Part shown: in pieces, positions 52,201-59,387 of the stretch | Layout: every line of letters begins with the position of its first letter | Numbering within the stretch: the first letter of the stretch is position 1 | Notes under the pieces: generated by a model | Seen by the model: the letters and a program-made list of their open reading frames with translations, nothing else | What the model was told of the DNA's origin: nothing | Database searches by the model: none | Source of the DNA: Roseateles_C aquae | GTDB lineage: Bacteria > Pseudomonadota > Gammaproteobacteria > Burkholderiales > Burkholderiaceae_C | DNA length: 64,000 nt | NCBI RefSeq assembly: GCF_032337115.1 | Contig: NZ_JAVXZY010000001.1 | Location: 62,001-126,000, forward strand | Reading direction: 5' to 3' | Program-made: the position numbers and the translations under genes

Positions 52201-54684
52201 GTCGCCGCGGGTCCAGCGATGCAGGCGCGAGGCGGCCACATCGGCGTGCAGCGGTGCGTCCTCGATCAAGCTGATGTCGCTGACCCCGCCGCAGCGGCAG
52301 ATGGCGCCTTCCAGCAGGTCGTGGCTGAGCACCTGGCCTGTTGGCAGACGAGCGGCCAGCAAGGCCTGCAGCGTGGGCACATGCAGCAGCCCCTTGCCGC
52401 TGAAGCTGCCTTCGTCAAAGAGATCGTGATAGACCTCCGAACTCGCCGCGCTGTAGGGATCGACGCCGCAATGCCCGGCAAACAGCCAGTGAAACGGCGT
52501 CGCATCGCGCAGCAGCGGCAGCCGGGTGCTCAGCCGCGGCTGCAGGATGCCGTAGCCGCTCAGCACCTGCGTGCCAGCGGCATTGAGGCGAGGCCGGTTC
52601 AGCGGATGAGCGGCGACGGCAATCAGCTCGCGCAGGGCGCCAGGCGGCAGGCCGGTGTCGCTGTCCAGCGTCAGCAGATAGGGCGTGCCCGCCAGGGGCT
52701 GGGAGGCCGGGCCCAGATCGATGAAGCCACTGTGTGCTTGGCCGGACAGCCAGGCCACCAGTTGCTCCAGCTTGCCACGCTTGCGCTCCCAGCCCATCCA
52801 GCACTGCTCGGTGTCTGACCAGCGGCGGCGGCGGTGCAGCAGCAGGAAGCGGCGCTCGCCGTCGGCGCGGGGATGGGCGGCTTCCAAGGCCTCGATGGCT
52901 TGCAGGGCCGTCTGCAGAATCGACTCATCATTGCTGCAGTGTTCGGTCGCGGCATCGCTGAAATCGGACAGCAGGGCAAACTGCGCCTGCTGCTCGCGAT
53001 TGGCCAGATAGTGGCGTTGCAGCTGCCGGACCAAGGCAGGTACCGCGGCGGCACTGCCAATCAGCACCGGCAGCACCAGCAACACCCGATCGGCAGCCGC
53101 GATGCCGTTCTTCAGCGCCAGCCGCGGCAGTCGATGCGGGCGCAGGGTTTCGCTGATCAGGCGGTTGGCCACGGCGATCACCGCCTCGGCCAGCGGCCAC
53201 AGCAGGCACAGGCCCAGCAACAGTTCGGCGCCGACGCCCAGCGGCAGCGCGCCTCGGCGCTCGCTCAGGCTGGCCAGCAAGCCGGCACCCAGCAACAGAC
53301 TGACCACGGCCAGCGTGCCCAAATAGAGCGGCAGCAAGAGGCGGCGTAACTGGGGCTCGCTGCGCCAGCGCAGCTGCCACCACGCTGGCCGCAGGCCCAG
53401 CGCCTGCAGCAGGGCCGGGCGACCCGCGCCGTTGAGCCAGTAGGCCGGCGAGGCCTGCACGGCGCCTTGTTCATCAGCAGGCGCTGCGGCCGCCATCAGG
53501 CCGAGCAGCTGGCGCGCAATGTGCAACTCGCTCAGCGCCTCGGGGCGATGGCGCGACAGCGCCTCGATCTCATGCAGGCTGGCATCCTGGGTGTCGTCGT
53601 GCTCAGCACAAAAGGCACTCGATTCGCGCATCAGCAGCATCAGTGCGCTGCTCTGGGCGATCAGGCTGCGCCAGTCGATGTCGCCGAGATGGCGCAGGGC
53701 GGTGATGGCGTTGCTGACGCTCAGGTTGTCGGCCGCCTCTTCGGCCTGCTGGGCCAGCCGGGCCGCGCCGGGATCGGGCAGCAGCAGCGCCAATTGGCGA
53801 GCCAGTTCGGCCAGCGGATGCGCCGGTTCGGCCCCGGGCTGCGAACCATTCTGCGCCGGCAGCGCGCTGACCATGCCGACCGCCAAGCCCGGCTCTGGCT
53901 GCAGCCTTTGCAAGAGCTGCAGCGCGAACACCGGCTGCACACCGCGCTCGGCCATCAAGGGCAAGCTGGCCAAGCTCTGCGCTGCGCCCTCGCTGGCCCA
54001 CTGATCGGCGCAGAGATTGGCCAGTTCGCGGGCCGCCTTGGCCGCCGCGACGCGTTCGGCCAGGCGGCGCAGATTCTCGATCAGCACCACCCGCAGGCTG
54101 GTGGGCAGGGCCCAGAGCTCGCCCAGGGTCAGCTCGCGGGACTGCTGGTAGGCGCTGAGGAACTCGGCCAGCAGGCAGGCGTCGATGGCGCTGTCGGTGT
54201 GCGCCACCAGCGCCCAGGCCATGCCATAGACGCGCGGCAGACCGGCCAGGTGCTCATCCAGCAGCACCGGCAGATGGCGGAAATAGCGCCGCGGCAGGCC
54301 CTCGTGGATCTGCGCCAGCTGCAGCTGGACGATGTGAAAGTTGTCGAGCAGCCATTCACCGGCCGGGCTGACATGGTGGCCGCTGCGCTCCTGCAAACCG
54401 ATGTAGTGATGGGCCTCGGTGAGCACGCGGATGTTGTCGTGCAGGCGCGGGAAAAAGGCGGCCGAGCGGGCTGCGGTCAGTGTGGCGGCTTGCGCCAGGC
54501 CCAGGCTGTGGCCATGCTGGCGAAAGCGCGCAGCGCCAAAGATCTCGGCGCGAATCGGTGCCGCCAACACGCCGCGGGCAGCATGCAGCATGGCAGCGGC
54601 TTCGCTGCTCAGCCCGGCTGCACGCAGCAATGGGGCAGGGCGAGCGAAGCGCCAGCTCCGTGGTGGCGCAGGGGGGCTGCCCAT
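46210..54684 (-). CDS. ndvB: Cyclic beta-1,2-glucan synthase (NdvB/ChvB-like)
   Basis: A 2824-residue inner-membrane enzyme. The N-terminal part carries LLDNFHIVQLQLAQIHEGLPR. A family-84 glycosyltransferase follows (TLDSDTGLPPG; HDLLEGAICRCGGVSDISLIEDAPLH; RLHRWTRGDWQ) with clustered TM helices on either side. The C-terminal half has a glucoamylase-like domain and a family-94 phosphorylase-like domain with GSGDWNDGMNRVG (general acid Asp) and GGWSWYTGSAAWAYRA. ChvB/NdvB initiate, elongate and cyclise periplasmic beta-1,2-glucans that matter for osmotic adaptation and host interaction. Length matches the family (~2800). ATG 54684 is chosen near the start of homology. The gene is one uninterrupted frame. 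Confidence 0.93.
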   Translation of the reverse strand: MGSPPAPPRSWRFARPAPLLRAAGLSSEAAAMLHAARGVLAAPIRAEIFGAARFRQHGHSLGLAQAATLTAARSAAFFPRLHDNIRVLTEAHHYIGLQERSGHHVSPAGEWLLDNFHIVQLQLAQIHEGLPRRYFRHLPVLLDEHLAGLPRVYGMAWALVAHTDSAIDACLLAEFLSAYQQSRELTLGELWALPTSLRVVLIENLRRLAERVAAAKAARELANLCADQWASEGAAQSLASLPLMAERGVQPVFALQLLQRLQPEPGLAVGMVSALPAQNGSQPGAEPAHPLAELARQLALLLPDPGAARLAQQAEEAADNLSVSNAITALRHLGDIDWRSLIAQSSALMLLMRESSAFCAEHDDTQDASLHEIEALSRHRPEALSELHIARQLLGLMAAAAPADEQGAVQASPAYWLNGAGRPALLQALGLRPAWWQLRWRSEPQLRRLLLPLYLGTLAVVSLLLGAGLLASLSERRGALPLGVGAELLLGLCLLWPLAEAVIAVANRLISETLRPHRLPRLALKNGIAAADRVLLVLPVLIGSAAAVPALVRQLQRHYLANREQQAQFALLSDFSDAATEHCSNDESILQTALQAIEALEAAHPRADGERRFLLLHRRRRWSDTEQCWMGWERKRGKLEQLVAWLSGQAHSGFIDLGPASQPLAGTPYLLTLDSDTGLPPGALRELIAVAAHPLNRPRLNAAGTQVLSGYGILQPRLSTRLPLLRDATPFHWLFAGHCGVDPYSAASSEVYHDLFDEGSFSGKGLLHVPTLQALLAARLPTGQVLSHDLLEGAICRCGGVSDISLIEDAPLHADVAASRLHRWTRGDWQLLPLLWRAGHYRLAALNRWKLLDNLRRSLVAPFSLGLLLLALGPGWLPPSLALAVVLAAWASGPLLGGLAALTPSRQGIALAHFYREAALDLARVLLASLWQLALLLQQSALQLDAISRALWRQFISRRQLLQWTTAEAAQAAASSAWPVLWRAHRRVSLATLLLATLLIAFGQAPLWTLALTLLWAGTPAWIFWASRPLPRPASSLSAAQRDYLQQLAHDTWQLFERHVNAASHDLPPDNVQLLPALMVAERTSPTNIGLYLLSLASAQRFGWLDAEEMAARAERCMATLALLPRHRGHFLNWYDTRTLAVLAPAYVSTVDSGNLCAHLLALAGACEELLPLQGAALRHRLQQLAGNARELAEAAEFGFLYDSRRRLFHIGYRLAEQQLDKSCYDLLASEARLASFWAIAKGDVPVTHWGALGRPFFGAGGSRGDAGLRSWSGSMFEYLMPPLTLAEPAGSVLAAAARVAIQEQIAYAQGGPWGISESAYAAVDHSLAYQYAPQGVPRLALRRTPADELVIAPYATLLALPLVPEQALANLQRLEALQARGELGFIEALDFCPERLQGGSSVSLVQTYMAHHQGMSLVALADLLLDGAPRRWTMADARLDAHVSLLQERLPREVARLQAPPLAPRHSDRRSSTGLSGLPFTPGEQGLPGTQLLSNGRYSVSLRGNGAGWSRFAGQDISRWRDDALRDSYGSFLFLRRGEQAAPVSLSQHPAPDPAARYQASFELDRVCLTAQWPDMRSRCTVWVSPEDDIELRQVELWNDGDSTLQLELLSMFEPVLCAARADEAHPAFSNFFIETDWVPEERALYLARRPRLADESSLHAVHFLAVHDDQLRGLRVQTERQRWAGRQHDASTPRADFRPGESVPPGGWPNGLDPVAALSLQLQLRPHTMTLLTLGTAAAFSREALNTLVDRYAQAPVLARSSLMSATFAGIRRREQRLAGEDAAAMQCLSSLLLMLYARPPAQPLFALPRRLDERLCDRRDLWRFGISGDLPLIVVSVQAMQGLRLMRTLAQALRLWAWAGVAMDLVVLNGEPRSYLMPLQAELQQLRESQTAAAGAGSATARMHLLYVDELSVQERVSLMAMARVRLLADGRPLSALLAELSEWHQSAWRQRRQQTRLPLARPDPSASTPAAQPGTRSTPQFRGAFAAQADDAAFSFSVRGALRPERPWVNVLANAEFGCQLSESGHGYSWAGNSRLQQLSAWSNDPVCDPAGEGLFVQELRSGAIWPLGASQPGDSDTGFDVEHQPGRSRISHQRGALALQASWTVDPELPLKQLRLSLHNQGARTQHLRLIGLAEWVLGAQRSDRMGVRSAMEALQRPQRPDWRGEVLLASQADGHAGFGGSSVFLTLHVCGQSETLLDGWTCDRRELFDETGQRVFPAQLGAQAGIGLDPCACAAVKLQLAAGARIDVVLLLGHGKSPAAARALALQALLRLGDERDAPARLEASTLAYWDTLLGQLSVHSPDPLFDALVNRWLLYQTLACRLWARAGFYQAGGAFGFRDQLQDAMALSRAAPELLRQQLLLSASRQFEAGDVQHWWHAPAGIGVRSHCSDDLLWLPYATLHYLRSSGDTAVLDEERPFLSGPDIPGGAEDLYGPAEISAHSASLYEHCALALDRSLGVGAHGLPLMGSGDWNDGMNRVGHQGRGESVWLAWLLCQLVDEFGPLAQARGDQARVQRWSHAALGWRAALATEAWDGQWYRRAFFDDGTPLGSEANAECRIDLIAQAWSVLSAVAPRQRQQQAMAAAARWLIDPAPGGAALDLGLLRLLSPPLQHAQPSAGYVQAYPPGVRENGGQYSHAAVWALMAQAALGQGDAAYLSFTRLSPAHRAAHQQQGALYLLEPYVMAGDVYGAAPYAGRGGWSWYTGSAAWAYRAALESICGLSLQAQRLSLRPCLPSHWPGLRLQLRHGGHCHHIQLCASWATQEIDAARAAGAVALAIGAELDLQALGDDSLHLLIYPAGLAPTAAWNPNTEVEEQPQ

Positions 54685-54692
54685 GCGCGTCC

Positions 54693-54905
54693 TTAGATCA
54701 GGCCGTACAGCACAAGCAAGGGCAGCGCGAGCAGCAGCAGGCCGCTTGCCGGGCGTCGCATCAGCCAATCCCTGGACGCTTCGCCGATGCAGCGCAGGCG
54801 ATGCAGGCGGCCGCGGGCGCCGTGGCACTGCAGCAGATGCAGTCCCAGCTGTTCGGCCAGTGGTGTGGGGTCAGCACGATCGAGACCTGAGCTTGATGCA
54901 GCCAT
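54693..54905 (-). CDS. Small C-tail membrane protein upstream of the glucan synthase
   Basis: A 70-residue protein ending in a single hydrophobic helix (ASGLLLLALPLLVLYGLI) at its extreme C-terminus, after a polar, His/Cys/Arg-containing head. ATG 54905 has GGAG about 8 nt upstream, and the stop is 8 nt before the glucan synthase ATG, so the two are probably co-transcribed. I do not recognise a family. It could be an accessory or regulator of the glucan synthase. Confidence 0.55.
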   Translation of the reverse strand: MAASSSGLDRADPTPLAEQLGLHLLQCHGARGRLHRLRCIGEASRDWLMRRPASGLLLLALPLLVLYGLI

Positions 54906-55029
54906 ATTCGCTCCAGCGTTGGATGGGAAGGACGCGGCAGCCCCGGCGCAGCAACGCCAGCACGGAGCTGGCGTTGCTGCGCTTGCTAACCGTGTGAATG
55001 GCCAGCGGCGTCTGCCGACAATCAGGCCT

Positions 55030-55383
55030 TCAGCCGCGCGGCGGCGCCGGCCAGAGCAGGCGTGCCGCAGCCAGCAGCAACGCGCCACCAGCAGCAGCCA
55101 TGGCCACCGATTTCAGCGGCTCCTGGCGGATATAGCCCTGCGTCTGCTCGCCCAGGCGGCGCGCGCTGGCCAGGCCCTGATCGCAGCGTTGAACGGCGCG
55201 GCTGGCCAGCCCGTCAACACGGGCAATCGCTTGGTCAGCGCCTTTGGCCAGGCTCATGGCCACCGTCTTCGCGGCGCTATCGACGGCAGCCGTGGCCTGC
55301 TCGGCCAAGGCCGATGGCGTGGCAGACGGCGTAGCAGTCGGCGCCGTGCTGGCCGAAGCCGACTGCGTGTTCAGATTGCTCAT
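55030..55383 (-). CDS. DUF883/ElaB-YqjD-like membrane-anchored stress protein
   Basis: A 117-residue protein with a low-complexity Ser/Thr/Ala N-terminus, an amphipathic helix (residues ~30-90) and a C-terminal TM segment (LKSVAMAAAGGALLLAAARLL). This plan matches the ElaB/YqjD/YgaM (DUF883) family, tail-anchored proteins that bind ribosomes in stationary phase. It is the first of a run of envelope-stress genes on the minus strand. Confidence 0.75.
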   Translation of the reverse strand: MSNLNTQSASASTAPTATPSATPSALAEQATAAVDSAAKTVAMSLAKGADQAIARVDGLASRAVQRCDQGLASARRLGEQTQGYIRQEPLKSVAMAAAGGALLLAAARLLWPAPPRG

Positions 55384-55407
55384 GATGGATTCCTTGAATG
55401 GGTGAGT

Positions 55408-55569
55408 TCAGCGACGCAGCAGGCCAAACACAAAGCTTGCCAGCGCCAGCACGATGAAGATGAAGAAGAGGACCTTGGCAATCTCGACGGCACCGGCGGC
55501 GATACCGCCGAAGCCGAACAGCGCTGCGATCAGCGCGATGACGAAGAAGACGACGGCGTAATGCAGCAT
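55408..55569 (-). CDS. DUF1328 (YtjA-like) small membrane protein
   Basis: A 53-residue protein: ATG 55569 (with GGAGCC upstream), then two TM helices separated by GFGGIAAGAVEIAK, ending FGLLRR and TGA at 55408-55410. Sequence and length match the DUF1328/YtjA family of tiny inner-membrane proteins common in stress islands of proteobacteria. It is too short for many gene finders. It sits 24 nt upstream of the DUF883 gene in the same direction. Confidence 0.85.
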   Translation of the reverse strand: MLHYAVVFFVIALIAALFGFGGIAAGAVEIAKVLFFIFIVLALASFVFGLLRR

Positions 55570-55615
55570 GGTGGCTCCTTGTCCCGGTGGCGACGGGCAC
55601 GCCGCCGCCCGGGCT

Positions 55616-56248
55616 TCACGGTTGGTGGTTGTCGGTCTTGGCCGTGATCAGGCAGTTGGCCTTGGCGTCGCCAGCGAGCGAATCGCACTTCTGCTTGGCC
55701 AGCGCATAGGCGGCTTCGCGCTTGTCGGCGCTCGCATCGGCGCGGGCCTCGTTGGTCTTGCTCTTGGCGGTGGCCAGGGCGGCGTCGGTCTTCTCACGTG
55801 CATCGGCATTGGCGTCGGCAGTCTTGACTGCCAGCTTGGCGTCGGCCTTGGCCTTCACATGCTCGCTGCTGGCCTGCTTGCGGCAGACGTCCTTGGCATT
55901 GCCGGCCATATCGTCACAGCGCTCCTTGGCGATGGCGAAGGCCGCGTCGGCACGGCTCAGGCGCAGCTCATAGCTGTGCTTCTCCGAGGGCTCGTAGTTC
56001 TGCTCCAGCTCGGCGCCGCTGATGTTCTGTGCGCCCTTGGCTTCCTCGATGCAGATGTCGCGGGCGTTGCCCGACTGGCTGTTGCAGGCCTGCTTGTCGG
56101 CCTTGTACTTGCTGGCAATGTTGTCCTTGGCGGCCTTGTAGTCGGCCTTGTTCATGGACGCAGCAACCGCATTGCCGATCCAAAGTGAAGAGGCCAGTGT
56201 GCTGATCAGGATCGCAGCGCTGAGCGCGTGCAGTGTGGGCTTGTTCAT
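55616..56248 (-). CDS. Exported cysteine-rich helical protein
   Basis: A 210-residue periplasmic protein with a signal peptide (residues 1-30, ending AVAA). The mature part is Ala/Lys/Asp-rich and strongly helical, with repeated units carrying Cys pairs (KQACNSQSGNARDICIEEAKG; KERCDDMAGNAKDVCRKQA; KQKCDSLAGDAKANCLITAK). Homologues in Burkholderiales are sometimes labelled cell-envelope TolA-like. The threefold C-x9-C repeat suggests three disulfide hairpins. Function is unknown; location suggests envelope stress. Confidence 0.7.
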   Translation of the reverse strand: MNKPTLHALSAAILISTLASSLWIGNAVAASMNKADYKAAKDNIASKYKADKQACNSQSGNARDICIEEAKGAQNISGAELEQNYEPSEKHSYELRLSRADAAFAIAKERCDDMAGNAKDVCRKQASSEHVKAKADAKLAVKTADANADAREKTDAALATAKSKTNEARADASADKREAAYALAKQKCDSLAGDAKANCLITAKTDNHQP

Positions 56249-56292
56249 GGCAGTGATTCCTTGATGTGATTGAGCAAGAGGGCTGAAGCGAT

Positions 56293-56610
56293 TCACTTCA
56301 GCTTCATGTCATTGGCGACCGAGCTGACGCCCTTGATGTCGCGGGCCAGGGCCACCGCGCGGTTGATGTCGGCCTGCGAGCTGACGAAGCCGCTGAGCTG
56401 CACCCGGCCCTTGAAGGTCTCGACATTGATCTCGGCGGATTTCAGCGTCGGCTCATTGAGCACGGCGGCCTTGACCTTGGTGGTGATCACCGTGTCGTCG
56501 ATGTACTCGCCGCCGCCTTCGCTGTGGCGCGTGGAAGCGCAGCCGGTGAAGGCCAGGGTGCTGATGAGCAGCACGGCGAGGGCGCTGCGGCGTAGGCAAT
56601 GCGTGTTCAT
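56293..56610 (-). CDS. BON-domain lipoprotein
   Basis: A 105-residue lipoprotein: signal ending in lipobox FTGC (Cys ~24), a short linker, then one BON domain (DDTVITTKVKAAVLNEPTLKSAEINVETFKGRVQLSGFVSSQADINRAVALARDIKGVSSV). BON domains in OsmY and related proteins bind phospholipid and respond to osmotic stress. A shared upstream motif at 56719-56731 links it to other stress genes in the window. Confidence 0.88.
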   Translation of the reverse strand: MNTHCLRRSALAVLLISTLAFTGCASTRHSEGGGEYIDDTVITTKVKAAVLNEPTLKSAEINVETFKGRVQLSGFVSSQADINRAVALARDIKGVSSVANDMKLK

Positions 56611-56718
56611 GATGGTGTCCTTGTGCGAGTTCGAGAGGCTTGGCGCCGGAGATGCCGTCGCGGGTTGGCAGAGGGCTTGTCACAGCGTTGACCCAGCATC
56701 GGGCATGGCGGCGCGGCG

Positions 56719-56731
56719 GTCGGTGCGCTGA
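56719..56731 (-). promoter_or_regulatory. Stress-island motif upstream of the BON lipoprotein gene
   Basis: Minus-strand TCAGCGCACCGAC, 108 nt before the ATG, matches the CTAGCGCACAGAC element seen upstream of Dps and the OmpA-family gene at 62129 at 10 of 13 positions. Confidence 0.35.
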
Positions 56732-56776
56732 CGTACAAAAGAGTCGTTATGTGCGGCCAGCGCTGACCCGCTGGGT

Positions 56777-57742
56777 TCAGTTCATCGACACGTCTTCGTC
56801 CTGTGCGGTGAACAGGATCTCGACACGACGGTTCTGCTGCCGGCCGGCGACGGTATCGTTGCTGGCGATCGGCTGCTCTTCGCCGTAGGCGCGCACCGTC
56901 AGCCGACTGGCGTCTACGCCCAGATCGGTGAGCGCCCGCACGACGGCCTGGGCGCGACGCTCGGACAGCAGCTGGTTGGCGCCTATCGTGCCGACGCTGT
57001 CGGTATAGCCTTCCACGGTCGCACGGCGGGTCGGGTAGCGCTGGAAGAACTCGGCCAGCTTGCTCATATTGCGCCGGCCTTCAGGGCTGAGCGCGAAGCG
57101 GCCGGTATCAAACAAGGTGTCGGACAGCGTGATCACCATGCCGCGCTCGGTCTTCTTGGCGTGGAGGGCATCCAGCTGTGTCTCCAGCTCATGCATCCGT
57201 GCCTCGCGCTGGGCCAGTGCAGCATCGCTGCGATCGGCCTTGGCATCGGCGCGTGCCAGCGCACCGCTCTGCGCTGCATTGGCCTGCTGCGACTGCGCCA
57301 GCTGCGCGCGCGCCGTGTCGGCTTCCTGGGTGCGCATAGACAGGCGCATGCGTTCGCGCTCGGCCGCAGCCGTCTTGACCTGTTGCTCCGCGTTACGGCT
57401 GGCGGCGCTTTCCTCGGCCAGGGCCACGCGCTGATTGGCGAGGTAGGCCAGATGATCGGTCTCGGCCAGCGTGCCGCCCGTGGCCAGCGATTGATCGGCG
57501 CTGCGCAAGGCCTGCGCCGCCGCTTGCAACTCATCAACCGCCATGCCATTGACTTGCGGGTTGGACTGCGCCGCGCCGAAGCGGGCATGGGCCCGCTCCA
57601 AGGCCAGATTGCGTTCCGGCATGCTGCTGCAGGCGGCAATGCCGCCAATGCTGGCAAGCAGGGTGATTAGGGCTATCGTCATCGCATCGGCCCGGGCGCT
57701 GCGCGGTGCCGGCGACTGAAGGGTAGAGGGATCGAGCTTCAT
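56777..57742 (-). CDS. OmpA-family protein with DUF4398-type N-terminal region
   Basis: A 321-residue envelope protein. A hydrophobic N-terminal segment with a lipobox-like IAAC (Cys ~38) is followed by a DUF4398-like helical region (ERAHARFGAAQSNPQV), a long Ala/Glu/Gln coiled coil (~80-190), and an OmpA C-terminal peptidoglycan-binding domain (FDTGRFALSPEGRRNM, VEGYTDSVGTIGANQLLSERRAQAV, AYGEEQPIASNDTVAGRQQNRRVEI). It probably links the outer membrane to the cell wall. It is 58 nt downstream of the DUF4398 lipoprotein gene, with which it shares its N-terminal domain. Confidence 0.88.
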   Translation of the reverse strand: MKLDPSTLQSPAPRSARADAMTIALITLLASIGGIAACSSMPERNLALERAHARFGAAQSNPQVNGMAVDELQAAAQALRSADQSLATGGTLAETDHLAYLANQRVALAEESAASRNAEQQVKTAAAERERMRLSMRTQEADTARAQLAQSQQANAAQSGALARADAKADRSDAALAQREARMHELETQLDALHAKKTERGMVITLSDTLFDTGRFALSPEGRRNMSKLAEFFQRYPTRRATVEGYTDSVGTIGANQLLSERRAQAVVRALTDLGVDASRLTVRAYGEEQPIASNDTVAGRQQNRRVEILFTAQDEDVSMN

Positions 57743-57800
57743 GGTGTTTGTTCCTTGTTGGTTTGGAGGCGTGCGGGCAAAGGCTCGCTTCACACGCGGT

Positions 57801-58238
57801 TCAACCCGGTGTCTTGCGCTGGATTTCTTCCGACAGTGCGCGGGCGGCGTCCTGGGTTTCCTGGGCCGCGCGGCGGTTGCGTACCGCTTGCGCGCGGCGC
57901 TCGGCCAGCAAGGCGTCGAGTTGCGCCTGCTCGGCATAGCGTCGGGCGCTGTCGTAGTCCTGCGCGGTGACCGCAGTGCGGGCCGCGGCCAGCTTGTTCA
58001 GGGCAATCTGCAGCTCGACGCCGGCACTCTCGCTGGTGCTGCGTGTATTGGCGCTTTGCACCGCGGCTTCAGCAACTGCCAGCTGGCTGCTGGGCAGGGG
58101 CGCGCTGGCACAGCCTGCCAGCAGGGCGGCTGCGATCAGCAGGCCTGCGGCCGAAAGCGCCGTGCCGCGGGAGGCGAAGTGAATGCGAGGGCTGCCGGCG
58201 GGCGCCAGCAGGTGCTGCGTTGCGAGAATCGGCTTCAT
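57801..58238 (-). CDS. DUF4398 lipoprotein
   Basis: A 145-residue lipoprotein with lipobox LLAGC (Cys ~43) and a helical DUF4398 domain (LPSSQLAVAEAAVQSANTRS; ELQIALNKLAAARTAVTAQD; YDSARRYAEQAQLDALLAERRAQAVRN). DUF4398 proteins commonly pair with OmpA-domain proteins, as here. Function is unknown, but the helical hairpin probably interacts with the partner's DUF4398-like region in the periplasm. Confidence 0.82.
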   Translation of the reverse strand: MKPILATQHLLAPAGSPRIHFASRGTALSAAGLLIAAALLAGCASAPLPSSQLAVAEAAVQSANTRSTSESAGVELQIALNKLAAARTAVTAQDYDSARRYAEQAQLDALLAERRAQAVRNRRAAQETQDAARALSEEIQRKTPG

Positions 58239-58315
58239 CGTGGATCTCCTGGTGGCATGGGCGGCGAAGTCGCCCTTCAGTGCAGGAGCCCAGTCTGTTC
58301 AGCGCCGCCTACCTT

Positions 58316-58328
58316 GTCTGTGTGGCAG
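58316..58328 (-). promoter_or_regulatory. Degenerate stress-island motif upstream of the DUF4398 gene
   Basis: Minus-strand CTGCCACACAGAC, 77 nt before the ATG, matches CTAGCGCACAGAC at 10 of 13 positions. The similar distance from the start codon supports it, but the match is weak. Confidence 0.25.
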
Positions 58329-58397
58329 CGCACGCCAGCGACAGTGTTTCTTTAGAGACGCTCTGTTACAACATTAGCGATATGGACGGCGCAAAGA

Positions 58398-59135
58398 TCA
58401 AGCCCGCAGCTTGCCCAACACCTGCTGCGACAGCGGCAGCAAACGGTCGTACTCGCGCTTCACGACCTCGTAGCACTCGCAGGCTCGCCGCTCGAGTCCA
58501 GCACGATCGAGCACGGTGATGTGGCCGCGGTGGTAGCGGATCAGGCCGGCTTGCTGTAGATGGCCGGCCGCTTCGGTGACGCCTTCGCGGCGCACACCCA
58601 ACATATTGGCGATCAACTCCTGGGTCATCTGCAGTTCGCAGCTGTGCAGGCGGTCCAGGCTGAGCAGCAGCCAGCGGCACAGCTGCTGGTCCAGTGAATG
58701 ATGGCGGTTGCACACGGCCGTCTGCGCCAGCTGGGTGATCAAGGCTTGAGTGAAACGCAGCAGCAGCGCCTGGGTAGGACCGGCGCGATTGAATTCGCTG
58801 ATCAGCGCTGCGGCCGGCAGGCGAAAGCCGTGGCCGCCGCTTTGCACCACGGCGCGGCTGGGCGTCGTCTGGCCCCCCATGAAGAGTGAAATGCCAACCA
58901 CGCCTTCAAAGCCGGTGACGGCGATCTCGGCCGAACCACCGTCTTCGGTCACATACAACATGGACACGATGGCGCTGACCGGGAAGTAGGCGTGGCTCAT
59001 GCGGCCACCCGATTCCTGCAGCACCTGGCCCAGTGCAAGGTCAACGGGTTCCAGATGGGGCAGCCACTGCTTCAAAGCTTGCGCTGGCAGCGCGCCCAGC
59101 AGCTGATTGCCGCATGGATCGCAGGCCTGATTCAT
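58398..59135 (-). CDS. Crp/Fnr-family transcriptional regulator
   Basis: A 245-residue regulator: cyclic-nucleotide-binding-like beta-roll (residues ~20-130; GQVLQESGGRMSHAYFPVSAIVSMLYVTEDGGSAEIAVTG), a dimer helix and a C-terminal winged helix (MTQELIANMLGVRREGVTEAAGHLQQAGLIRYHRG). It lacks the N-terminal cysteine set of FNR, so it is probably not an Fe-S oxygen sensor. It is divergent from dps and next to the envelope-stress genes, so it may control them. A 17-bp inverted repeat at 59166-59182 lies just upstream. Confidence 0.88.
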   Translation of the reverse strand: MNQACDPCGNQLLGALPAQALKQWLPHLEPVDLALGQVLQESGGRMSHAYFPVSAIVSMLYVTEDGGSAEIAVTGFEGVVGISLFMGGQTTPSRAVVQSGGHGFRLPAAALISEFNRAGPTQALLLRFTQALITQLAQTAVCNRHHSLDQQLCRWLLLSLDRLHSCELQMTQELIANMLGVRREGVTEAAGHLQQAGLIRYHRGHITVLDRAGLERRACECYEVVKREYDRLLPLSQQVLGKLRA

Positions 59136-59165
59136 GGGGCCTCCCTCATCCCGTACAAGCGAGCG

Positions 59166-59182
59166 CACCTTGGAAGAAGGTG
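59166..59182. promoter_or_regulatory. Inverted repeat upstream of the Crp/Fnr regulator gene
   Basis: CACCTT-ggaag-AAGGTG is a perfect 6-bp inverted repeat with a 5-nt spacer, 30 nt before the regulator's ATG. It could be an autoregulatory operator or a hairpin in the 5' leader. Confidence 0.35.
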
Positions 59183-59276
59183 TAAGCACTGCTTTGTCAG
59201 GTTGCAATCAGTATAGGTAGCCAAGTCATCAATGCCTTCATCACCCCAAATCCGGCCGACCTTTGCACAGTGTTAG

Positions 59277-59289
59277 CTAGCGCACAGAC
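59277..59289 (+). promoter_or_regulatory. Stress-island motif upstream of dps
   Basis: CTAGCGCACAGAC, 98 nt before the dps ATG. The identical 13-mer occurs 99 nt before the OmpA-family gene at 62129, and near-identical versions precede other genes of this island. Confidence 0.5.
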
Positions 59290-59387
59290 TGCGCGGCTCA
59301 TCGCAAGCAGCCTCAGCGCACCGGCCCACAGGCCGCGGGCCGGAGGGTCTGCGCGGGGCAGCGGTGCTCACAGCAAGGACAGCCATC

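Noticed and set aside
48757..52818. A 1353-codon open frame antisense to the glucan synthase gene
   Set aside because: High-GC codon bias leaves long antisense frames open. The translation is low-complexity Gln/Arg/His/Gly without any recognisable domain, whereas the opposite strand has clear GT84/GH94 motifs.
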